DNA from: Neelides folsomi
Taxonomy: Eukaryota > Arthropoda > Collembola > Neelipleona > Neelidae
DNA length: 64,000 nucleotides
Direction: 5' to 3'
Assembly (NCBI GenBank): GCA_034687125.1
Contig: JAQGBZ010000022.1
Coordinates: forward strand, 62,001-126,000
A model generated the notes under the pieces. That model saw nothing but the letters and a program-made list of their open reading frames with translations. It was not told the origin of the DNA and made no database searches. The position numbers and the translations under genes were made by a program. Positions 27,054 to 38,100 of this stretch are shown here, piece by piece (position 1 is the first letter of the stretch; each line of letters starts with the position of its first letter).

Positions 27054-30000
27054 ATTCATCTAGGAAAAAAACACATTTGATCCTTGAAAATCTGTCTCTA
27101 CATAAATTAACGTTCCAACGTGTGATTTCCTAATTTTCACTACCAACAATAATTACATTTGCATTTATGTAATTAATCATCCTCTTTCACAATAAACCAA
27201 AACATTTTGGCTATGTGACTACATATTTTAACTTTCAAAGGAACCGGGCCGAGGACAATTATGCATAATATGCGAATCGTAGTTTATGTAATGAATTATA
27301 ATCCGAGCATTTAATAGCCTAAAAAAACTTTCCCCAGACTAAACTAACATAAACTACTTAAGCCTAGTGCTCATCTTGTACACGCTAAAATTACATACTT
27401 GGGCTTCTTTTAAACTACTGATATAACTTTATATTACAATATTCTATAAGTATTTATATTATCTATATTTATATCAAGTTAATAAACCGATGCTAGGCAT
27501 AAGTCTCAACTTTGCCTTGACACGGTCCAATTAACAGATCATATTAACACTTTTAGGGCAAAGGCTAATCCCAAATTTCAAGTTTTACGCTCCGTGTCAC
27601 ATCGTCCATTATGTGTTCAGGATCTTATTTGCTTAGCGTCTATGAGATTGCCTCTACGATTAACTTTGTTATTGCTCCGTAGACGAGGAACCGAAATGAA
27701 AAGAGGATTCATATGGGACGAGGGAAAGCGGAGAAACGTGATGATGATGAAATATGGGCCGTTCCAAATTACTTGCCCTCACTTTTCCTCGGAAGAGGTG
27801 GGAGGAGAGTTGGAGAATACTTTTTGAAGATTAAAGCAGGATGGCCGGTGAGTTAATATTTGCACGTGGATTCAATTGGGCGAAATTGATTTGGGAGATG
27901 GAACTCTGGAAGGATTTTGTTGTTTGGAATCCCCATTCAACCCCACTTGAAATCTCAGGGTTTTGTTCATCCCATGAATTGAGATCAACTTCAATTCACC
28001 ACTTGAAAGGTATCAGGAATCGTCAAGAAAGAGATAAAAAGAATCGATAATTCTTCAATACACCTAACTTCGTATAATACGTAGTATACTATTATTGTAT
28101 TATGTTATGGATGGATGTACTTATATTTTTATGTATTTACTTTAGTATGTACCATAAAACATAAATACATACTATACATACTTTACTATACACAAATATT
28201 ATCACTTTGTAAACAATCTAACGCCATAAGAATGCTAATCTTATTTTGTCAGACTAACCCAACATAGACCTGTAGTATGAAATACGAGTATATTGAAACG
28301 ATGATTATGAATTAAACTCAAAATAAAACAAGAAGGTATTCATTACAGTTTAAATCATAATGTTCAACATGTCTGCTGAAAATACGTCATTTTGTTAAAT
28401 TGGAGATCAAGTTTCTTTTCTTAAAACTAAAGCATTGAGGACTCCTCAACATCTCATCTATTTGGGCTTAAATTTCTCAAAATCAAATTACAATTTAATT
28501 AAAATATCATTTTACAAAATCTTGTAAACACTTCATATTGGGCATACTCAAATAATATTATAATAACCAACAAGTATAAATTATACTTGGCTTGCGTCTT
28601 AAAATAAAGCAAATTAATTTCGTTAATTGAAATTAGTTGTTATTAGTATTTCAAGGAAGCTTGCACCCCTTATTTGATGAAATTGCTTGAAATTAAATTG
28701 TAATTGAACAGAAATTTTGATGAGTCCTAAATGCCGAAATTAATAGTATATCAAAATAATTACTCATACTTGGAAATTTGATGGAGTTGTTTAATGAGTT
28801 CGAGGAACGACTTCTTGCAAGGGTAATTTAACCCAATCATAATTAAAGGGACATGCGTCGTTACTTGCTAAACTATTTTTTAACAATTTAACAAGCAAAT
28901 AAAAGGTGAAAGTATGTTAATAAAACTCAAAAAGTTAAGTAAACGCATTTAGATGCGGAGCTTTACAAAAGAGAAAAGAAAGAGGAAAGTAATTAAAATT
29001 GTTTCCAAAAAAATAAATTAGAAATGATTTTATTGTAGACCCTATTGAATAAACTTTGTTCTCCACAAAAGCTAACAGAAAGAACGGACAATGTTAAAGC
29101 TCTGTAAAGAAGCTTTGAATAAAAAATCAATTATGGACGGAAGGGAATTAATCAGAGTTTGCAAAGCGGCTCATCGAAGAGCTTAAAAAGCTTTAATTTT
29201 CAAAATTACGGCTCTTCAATTCGAGCAACAAAGTGGAGAAGAAAAAACTTCAATTTTCTCGGTCGACTAAGCGAATGATGATGATCGTAGGGAAAGAACA
29301 CACAAGTCCCTTGTAAGATTATTTCAGCTCAGCTCAAAAAGTTTGAGAAATATCGTTTTTTATTTTTTTAAAAACTTTTTGTTCATTTTAGAGGGAAAGC
29401 GGAGGTTTGAGCGTTTTTATTTTCCGCGTGGTTTCATGCATTGTTATATACGAGGAAAAGACGGTGCAAGTTAGTTGTCAAACTTTATTTGTACGTTGGG
29501 AGAGTTTGATTGTGATGTGTTCATCATGGCTGTTTTAGTAAAAGCTTGGGTTTCATAGAAATCTCTCAACCACCCGCCTCTCAGCATAATGGGCTCAAAG
29601 TTTGAGGGGAAAAATGGTGAAATACTTAAATAGAATGCGGAGCGACATCCGAGCCTCGTAAGTACTTATACACATACTACTCCCAAGGAAAAATATTTCA
29701 GGAGATGACTATTATAGACACACGCTTCCGTTGAATGTATTCTCAAAGTAGTGAAGGATCCCTCAATGAGGAATGAAGAAATTGACAGTTCATTCCCAAG
29801 GGCTTTTATTAAATAATGTCTTGAGTGGGAAAGTTAATTCAAAGGAAATGAGGTTAAGGATACTACTTCGGAGCAGAGCTGAAATCTCTCCTGTGTCCTG
29901 AAAGTGAATTACGAAGGCTTTTGCCCCATTGGGGTGAGTTCGTGTCACTTGAGGCCTCCCGCGGATTTATTCCTCAGCAAGATGAGGAAAAACAATTGTG

Positions 30001-30935
30001 AGCAACTGTTTGGTTGTTTGAACTCGAAGAAATCCAACCGTTATCGCAAAGCTTTTCAACTCCTTTTGTTTTTGTTTTGGGACCAGAGGAAACCTCGACC
30101 GTATCTTCTCCACTTTTAAAGCCAAAAATCAATTTCAATCGAGTTAAACTCACAGGAAATTGAATGAAAATGTCTCATTTTCAACCTTTATTTATCAAAT
30201 TCCGACCCGTCTGGCTTTTTATCCAAAATTACAGTATATTTTCTTATTTGTCTAGAAATCAAAACTTTATTGTCAGACAATGACGCTTTATTATTCAATT
30301 CAAACTTTGAGCATTCAGAGAAATGTTTTGAAGATTATTCAACTCTGACGCAAGGGGGTATTTGTTTAAATTAACTTTATTCAATGTGTGTTCAATATGG
30401 TTTAAGGGCTCAGAGTTTTTGCAGAGTGAGAGCTTATATCAGATTTAGGATAAGAAAGTTGTATGTCGACAAAATGTAAGATAAACAGAATTGGAAGATT
30501 GTACAAAATTCGTATTTCATTCATTTTACCATTATTTTACCAAATAAATTTCTGATTCAATTCATTGAACCTTTTATAAGTTTTATATGCAAAAAGATTT
30601 CTTTTACAATTCCTTTTATAAAAATACAGCATACCTGTGCCATTTTTTATTGTAATTTTTAAAAATATAATTTAATGACTTTTAATCAAAAATTTCCAGA
30701 TGAAAAATGATGCTTGTAATTAAATGAATGTAGGTAAGAACGAGTAAACTTGGATGATTTCCCCAATTGTTCAACTAACGTGGATTAGATCTTACGCGTG
30801 TCGAATAAAAGAAAGATGAAAGAATTCCTCAACTTTTCCGATTGACCGATATGGTGGTTTGATCCTCGATAGGGGAAATGTCAACGGGAATGTGAAATGC
30901 GAGTGATGTGAATGAGCAGGACCGGGGGAACTCAC
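27054..30935. other. Spacer with G+C-richer islands and a GTA/TAC-rich patch
   Basis: Islands lie at about 27580-28030 and 29850-30120, and a GTA/TAC-rich patch at 28060-28200. At 27841 an ATG in a good initiation context (AGGATGGCC) is followed at once by GTGAGT; this could be a two-codon first exon or the start of a 69-codon frame ending at 28050. Neither can be decided from sequence alone. Confidence 0.4.
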
Positions 30936-31031
30936 CCTGATAAACGCTGCCGTTTTTTCATCTTGGATGGAATCTTGACGACGGTGGAGGCGGGTTCTTC
31001 CGGAAGAGGACGAAACTCCACTTTTGGTCAT
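30936..31031 (-). CDS. Possible first coding exon (minus strand), 32 codons
   Basis: A minus-strand ATG at 31029-31031 opens 32 codons (starting MTKSGVSSSS, ending KTAAFIR). They end at a codon boundary before a good donor, AGG|GTGAGT, with the GT at 30934-30935. The frame remains open upstream of the ATG for about 25 codons to a TGA, so this ATG is the first in frame. The segment is Ser/Arg-rich and contains RRQDS, a typical basophilic phosphorylation-type motif, as is common in disordered cytosolic N-termini. It sits in a G+C-richer island (30790-31300). The downstream exon would lie to the left, and none was identified. No family is recognised. Confidence 0.35.
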
Positions 31032-31648
31032 GAAGAAATCAGCACTTGTTGGACCACATGACCCATTCCATCTCGGCAAATGCCCTCCGCTCTCATTCCA
31101 CCTTCAGCCCCATTTTCGCTCAACTTCCCATTAAAGGGGGAAACTATTATTGTAAAATTAATGTGGAATTGTCGGATGTCAAAAGATCCTTAGAAAGTCC
31201 CAAAGTCCCCAAACGGTTTCTAACTGAGCGAGTCGTTTCAATATTTCTCTTCCTCTTTTCACTTCAAAACGTTCCTTTCACCCGCCGCCACGATGGTTAA
31301 TATTAACGAACAACTCTGCAGCTCTTTCAAAGGACGCTATTCAATTCTTCCAAAGTTTCACTACAAAACCTGACGGAACCAAAGTTCATTTGAATACACA
31401 GGTACTCATTTTCCCAAACTTCAAAATTACAAAAGCTTCAATTTAAATAAGTATAATGTGGATATACTCAACAGTACTAATGATTCCACAGATTATCCGC
31501 ACAAAATGTTCAATTTTACTATTATTGTTCAATTCTTCAGTTTAGTTATTGTTGGAGTTTTTTTAAAAAAAAGTTCGATTTGATGGGAATTTAAGGTTGA
31601 TTCCCATCCTTTGTTTACAATTTGTGACCACGGGTTTGTTTGAAAGGT

Positions 31649-31985
31649 TCAAGTTGAAGATTTATGGCGAGATGACAGAGTTTTTTCTCCTCCTTCCGAT
31701 GTGATTGATCGGACGTACACACAAGGCGTAATATTTGGTAATATGAGGTAATGAACGAGGGCTTGCGTTATAGAAGAAGAGAAACTGGCTACAAGGTGTA
31801 CTTGATATGTTGGGCCTCCGAGGCGGTGTGGAAGCGGGAGTTCCGGGACGGAGCTGAGGAGGCTGACGGCTCCTCCAGTGATCAACTGCCCATTGCACGT
31901 GTCAAAACTGCGCAATATGCAGAACTCCACGATAACTCCGGCCAAAGAGCTCAAAGAGAATGTTCAAAGACTTGAGCGGCGGATC
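31649..31985. other. G+C-rich island with overlapping open frames on both strands
   Basis: The minus strand is open from 31954 to 31649 (containing NGQLITGGAVSLL) and the plus strand from 31751 to 31975 (starting MNEGLRYRRR). Several CpG-containing words are present. Only weak splice signals are seen. It could be a promoter or an exon; the strand is undecided. Confidence 0.3.
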
Positions 31986-34418
31986 CTCAGCCCGCCATTC
32001 ACAACTCCATGTGTTTGATATTCACGCCGTCTTTCGATATTCCTATCCCCTGGTGTATGTCAAAGTACACTTAAATTGGGACTAGGAACAAGTCTGAGGA
32101 CTATGGGAAGTTTAACTTCAATTTCCCTCAAGATTTCTTTATTACGATTGAGGTAAACATTAAGTGGGACGTGACTCTGCCCATAGAAATCTTCATTATT
32201 ATGGAGGGGAGAATCAAGAGAAGGAAAAATATATTAAAATTCAATATTAAAAAATTTTCAATTCAACTCTTCTTTTATCTCAGAACTATCAAAGGTTTTT
32301 CGAACTTGCGTTAATTCCAGAATTTAATTTTATTTTTCATTACAAATTCTTTTATTTACCTGCAATGAATTTCATACAAGGAGTTTGTATATTTACCTTG
32401 CTAGGAAGTGTAATATTTATATCTTGAGTGTATTTATGTAGGTGGAATAAACTTGTTTCTTACGCGAACCCAACATATGATTGTAGCTCAACAAGAAAAA
32501 ACTTGTAGGGATCAAATTCCATTAAATTTAATAGGAAAATGGAATTTTTCAAGAATCTTAAACGAAAGAATTAATTATATCAGTTGAGGAAAAAGTGCTG
32601 AGGAAAGTTAAAGTTTAAAGCCTACTTTTCCGAAAAGGTTAGAAACTCCATGCACGAGTTGCATGAGGAAAGACGTGAATTTAGAATTCATGGAACATAA
32701 AAACGTCAAAGGGCGATATCCAATCTAATGATCTTATATTAAGGGAATTAAATGCCTTCTACACTTTAAGCTCAACTTATTGGGGGAAGAGGATGAGGTC
32801 AGTAGTGGAGGCGCTGAATAAATAGGAGGATTTCTTCCTATACCAAAACTCGTGGGAGAGAAATTCCTCGCAGATTTATCACGGTGAGTCCCCAATCAAT
32901 TTCCTGACTCTCCCTTCCAAGTTTCTTGCCAAGTCATAAATGGATAATTCATTGTCCCATCACTTCACATTCTCTTCACTTCGAAGAGCTCAAAATGTCA
33001 AATGAAATAAGATCCCACACATAATTAAACGAGGAGTTCAGGATATTTAAAGCTAATAAGAATCTCCCGGGTCAAAACTTGCAGAAATTGTTTATCGAAC
33101 TTACATATAAATATTTTTGGAATCGGATCGGGCCATCGAGATTTTCACAATACTATTAATTACTGAAATCACTTATTCGTGGCATTTAATGCCGCTTGCA
33201 CTTAAGTTGGTAAAATGCCCATAAATTTCCAACCTATCACCTCGGTCTGTTGTGCATCCGGGAAACTTGGTCGAACCCCTGATATTCTAACTGGGCTTAT
33301 TTGCTCACAACTCAGACTTGACTTAGGCTGAATTATACACAGTTATATGAGGGAATGTGTACTTAATGTAGGATAATTGTCAGAGATGAGAGAAACGGAT
33401 CTGAGTTTATTTAGTGATTCTGTAGGAGTGCAGCTGCAGTCAACTTATGCCTCCTGTCCCGGAAAGGAGGACCAGGAGGTTAATATTGAGCAATTAGACT
33501 TGTGATTTATTTGGAGGTCAGTGGAGGAGTCGGATGAGTGCCAAGAAGAAGAAAGAGATTCAGAAGACGACTAAACTCTCACCGCAGGTCACCCTCAAGT
33601 TTTACTTTTCTCAATCATTTACTCCGCGCAACGAACCTTTTATACTGGATAAGTTTATAAAAGTATCACAACGACTCTGAATCAATACACTTATTCCTTT
33701 TATAGATTTTTAAACTCCCATTGTCCTTCCATTAGGATCTCATTAACTATTTATGTATTTGCAATGTAACTAAATTGGTAAATTTTTGTGTGCGGAACCA
33801 AATTGTTTTATTTAGATTTTAATAAAGAAACTCAAATCTCTTGTTCAATTATTTAATCAAGTCACTTCCGTATAATGATTCAAAAACTATTATTGAATTT
33901 GTTGATTATTTATCATTTAAAAGTTATATTTACGACTGAGGTTTTACCGAAAGGAGTATGCTTTTGACTGTATGTTTGTGTCAAATTTTCTATCACTATC
34001 TCCTCCTAAACGACTGGACAGAATATCGCATGCAATACATCAATCGATAGCTCTAGGCTATGAGCAGGTCGTAGGGGTATAAAAGTTTCAAAAATGTTAA
34101 TGGTTAATTAGTTAACCACAATTAAACCCAAAATCTGAGACCTAATCAAAAAGTTTGAAATATATTTATTTGAAATTCATCGTGATTGTTTACAATAAAC
34201 GTTGCTAGCCAAAAAATAAAAACAAAAATTGAATTATTGTGAATAAAATTCACAATACAACATTGTTTATCTCAGAAGAAATCCCTCAAGAAATACTGCA
34301 ATTGTCAGAATGATTAAATTTTTAATTATTTTTTTTAAATTTCAAATATATTTTAAAGTGATAGGCAAATACGTTAAACTTTTGAAATGAATTTAACTAT
34401 GATTGCCTAATTTGCGAG
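31986..34418. other. Spacer, nothing recognised
   Basis: AT-rich with modest islands around 32780-32960 and 33400-33620. No credible open frame, repeat partner or RNA gene was seen. Confidence 0.45.
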
Positions 34419-34496
34419 AACGTTTCCATATGGAAACGTTCCCTGGAACGCTCCCGGGAACGCCTATAAGGTAATATATCATATGGGAGCGTTTCG
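34419..34496. repeat. 22-bp perfect palindrome followed by repeated GGAACG-type words
   Basis: Positions 34419-34440 form a perfect palindrome centred on CATATG, with AACGTTTCC arms. The following bases repeat the theme: TTCCCTGGAACGCTCCC, GGGAACGCC and GGGAGCGTTTC at 34485-34495. All are variants of GGRRCGYTCC-like half-sites in both orientations. Together they can fold into alternative hairpins. It lies about 125 bases left of an inverted-repeat element and might be a separate element's end or a protein-binding cluster. Confidence 0.7.
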
Positions 34497-34620
34497 AGCT
34501 GAGTGAGTGATTACAATCCTCAAATCGTAGTTTAATATCTCTTATTCCCATTTTAAAAGTCTTTTTTCAAGTCAAACAATGCATTCACCCTTTTCGATGA
34601 ACCTTTAAAAATTCTGAAAT

Positions 34621-34707
34621 AAAACCAATTTAAAAAATTGAATAACGACTGAGGTTGGGGTAATAAAAAGTATGAAATAATTTTAACAAATGATTAATTA
34701 AATGCCG
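34621..34707 (+). repeat. Left arm of inverted repeat
   Basis: It matches the reverse complement of 35082-35168 at 86 of 87 positions. Confidence 0.88.
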
Positions 34708-34799
34708 AGGTCGTGGAAACTTAGAATAGTTAGGTATATAAAATTTTAATTGTAGTCATAATCACACAGCAAACACATTATAACATATCAGTAATAAGA

Positions 34800-34945
34800 G
34801 GCTCCTCGGGTATGCGAGTTTTGGGTAACGGATCTGGTATGGGTCGGGTCGGTTGGGGTCGAGTTTTAAATTTATCTGACCCATCAAGATATCATCGTGT
34901 ACGGGTACGGTTTTCAACAGTATCCGTTTGGGTACCCATATGGTA
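34800..34945. repeat. GGGTA/GGGTC-rich degenerate patch inside the element
   Basis: This patch repeatedly uses GGGTA, GGGTC and GGTAC words (for example TGGGTCGGGTCGG and GTACGGGTACGG), in sharp contrast to the surrounding AT-rich DNA. The units are irregular rather than a clean tandem repeat. Confidence 0.65.
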
Positions 34946-35081
34946 AGTAAGAATTTTTAACTTATAATTGATTAAATTTAACGATATTAGTTGTAAAAAA
35001 GCACGATTTGTAATAATATGCTATAATCATGCACCCTTCTGAATCAGCTTTAAGGACAACTTGAAGATTTTGCGACGATTG

Positions 35082-35168
35082 CGGCATTTAATTAATCATT
35101 TGTTAAAATTATTTCATACTTTTTATTACCCCAACCTCAGTCGTTATTCAATTTTTTAAATTGGATTT
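35082..35168 (-). repeat. Right arm of inverted repeat
   Basis: This is the inverted partner of 34621-34707. Confidence 0.88.
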
Positions 35169-38100
35169 TTAAAATTTATTGGATACTTATAAACATCTTA
35201 ATTTAATTAACAGTAATTATTTAATTATTATAATTTCAATAATTTAATTCTAAAGCAACATGGAAATTGCGGTTGTTCAACTTTGACTTCTTTAAGGGGC
35301 TCTACAAGTTTATGTAATATTGAGAGAATTCTTAACTTGGAATTGATAAATATTATAAAAGTTAATAGGTCGTTGAGGAGAAGTGGGTTTTAATCGGTTG
35401 ACAAAAGGGGAAAGTTTTGAGCGATAAAATCATGAGAGATAGATTGAGAACTACGATTTGGTAATGCGGATAAACACTCATGACCCTTTCCAGTGTCAAC
35501 ATTCACAAAAGAGACACACACACTCACTCATTCCTATCACTATTTATTTCCATCACACCATCAAAACCCTTTTATCTCTTCACGCTCTCTTGCACAATTT
35601 AACCTCATACGAAACTATTGCGTATTAAATTTTAGAAATACGAGACAAAATTTTTAAATTCCCAATTTTACAAAATTTCAAACATTGTGTATGGAATCCC
35701 AAATGGTTAAATTTATATCATACAAGTGATACCAGCCTATTTCTTGTGTAAAAATAATATAAAAGAAGAGTTAAACGCTTATAAGATCTTGAATGCTGCA
35801 GTGAAAAATATATTTAATTGTAAAAATTCAATTATAGTTTTTTATCTCGTTTAAATTGTTAATGGAATTTACGAGACAATGTGAAATATTTGACAAATTG
35901 GCATAAATTAGGAGAGAAAATTGAAGATAAATCCTCCTGGCGTATTTTACCTTGGAGGTTTTTAGAATAAAAGGACTGTTGCGTATTAGAAGCACTCTGG
36001 ATAAGATATGAGGATGGTGGGAGAGGGAAATTGGCAGCCTTTGATTTATAGATGAGGTTAGGTGGGTGAAATAGTAATAAGTAATAAGTAATGGGCAAGA
36101 AGAATGGAAGAAAGTCGTAAGTTTTTCAATTTCCCTTTTCCCTCTTCACCAAACGAGTCACTCACACTCGAGATGCCCACAATTCCCAACAAACATTCCA
36201 TCTTTTACTAAACTAACACCATCACTCTCCATTAATTTCCTCCGAAATCCTCTTTCGCTTCTCTGACTCCTCTCACTCTTGGAGTTCAAACTTCACATCA
36301 CTCGACGTCTCAGGGAAAGCGGAGAGAAAAGAGTTAAATGAACTTCACTTTGTTCTCAATTTGTTTTTAAATGCTCATGTTTTAAAACGATATTATCCAG
36401 TTAATGATCACGATTATTATTTGGGTGGTGGGAGCGGGTGCACGTGGTGTGCCTTGCAGGCTCCGTCTGTGAACCCAAATTCCCTAAATCTCAATTTCAA
36501 CTTTTTTCTATTGCACGCTGAGTCGGCTCGACTCGACGTTGAATCAACTCCAATTCTTCGTGTTTGTTTAAATTGAATTTCATTCAAAATGCATTTCATT
36601 TCCAATAGATTTACTTCATTGCATTGAAAAAAATTAATGGTTAATCAAAAACATAAAGTCGATAAATAAATAACGGAATGAATTAATGAATGTATACGTA
36701 AATATTTACAACGTGAACTTAAATAGCCATTCTGAGTAATAAGTTAAATTCTTGGTAATTAAACCCTAAATATACGTTTATAGTTTATTATTTTTTATAG
36801 CTTTACGTAAACTCACTAGTCCCTAAAATGTATCAGTTTTTCTTAATCTCATCTTAAATGTAATATTAACTCTACTGTGAATTTTCAATTAACATTGGCC
36901 GTAAGAAACTGTCATTATTTAATCCTTCTTGAGAAAATCTTCCTTAATTGACTTTTCTCGAAGGAGGTTCATGGAAAGTAGGTTAAAACTGAATATTAAT
37001 ATTTTCATTTAAAATTCCATTGTTTTAATCTTTTTATTTTAATTTGATTCAAATCTTTTTAAAATGTAAAAAGATATAAATTTTTATACTATCTAGTTTA
37101 CATTCAACTGTAAATTATATGTAATGAAGTTTATGGGTTTTAAAGATTTGTTTTTCCAATTTAATTTATGCAAAAGATAAGCCATTAAAGGATGTAACTT
37201 GTTACTGAAAAAGTTCAAACTTCCAAAGTTTATACCAAAGTTGGTAAGTAGATTTAAACGAGTTTAATTCATGGCTAAATAAGCCTTGTTTACCTACTTC
37301 TTTAAGGTACGCAATATTGAAACACCGAAAATTTAATTTTAATTAATTAAAATTAAAAATTCAAATGCTATTTTATATACAGTTCATCGTTGGGGCTAGA
37401 GCCGAATAAAGGGTTTTCAAGTTCTGTAAAATTCAAAATTGTTGGAAAAATTTGCAGTGTTTAACGTTATACCACGTATAGTAATAAACATAGGTAAAAG
37501 TAATGGAAGGAACGCTCAGAAAATGGAAATTTTTTGGTAGGAAGTTCACCCAATAAAAATGATGATGATGAGTCTGAATAATGCTAATATTGATCTCCTA
37601 TAAACTTCCCTGGCTGTCATGTTTATTACCGAACTCGTTCATCTTTCAATAACCCAACGTTATCTCTTCTCCACTCAATAGAGAAACGAGGTTCGTAATG
37701 TGCATAAAGCCGTTGAGTTCACGAGGAAGTAATTGGAGATGGAGTGAATAAGAGGAAATGCTCCCAGTTTACATTCTTCCTATTGCATGGAAGTTGTGGT
37801 TATAAGATTTGATGTGGACTGCAATTTCCCTTCGGTTGGAAAGTATTCAGAGTGGATTCCACTGTTCTTCTCCCTAAACTCCACCATAAAAACACAGTAA
37901 GGATGAAGAGAAGTTAAACTCACACAATTGATCCCTCATATCTTTAACCACATTGCTCCTCTTTTTATTTCCGACACATTTATTCCCATTTCCGCCCGAC
38001 CCCTGCAAATATTTATGCCTTGAAATGGCGTCTCAAAAATCCATCATTAATGTACAATGCAAAATATAGCGGTCTTTACATCAAAATTCATTTTCCGTAA

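Larger units (their letters stand above)
34621..35168. mobile_element. Inverted-repeat element with near-identical 87-bp arms, about 548 bp
   Basis: Arms at 34621-34707 and 35082-35168 are inverted copies that differ at one of 87 positions by direct comparison. Each reads inward through CGACTGAGGTTGGGGTAATA. The interior (34708-35081) has no transposase-like open frame. It contains a patch at about 34800-34945 rich in GGGTA and GGGTC words. Near-identity of the arms suggests a recent insertion or some process that keeps the arms alike, such as gene conversion. The superfamily is unassigned and the exact outer boundary may extend a few bases. Confidence 0.85.

Noticed and set aside
36091-36118. 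Short ATG frame (MGKKNGRK) ending at GTAAGT (plus strand)
   Set aside because: It is too short to distinguish from chance and lies in a run of repeated AAGTAATAAGTAAT words.
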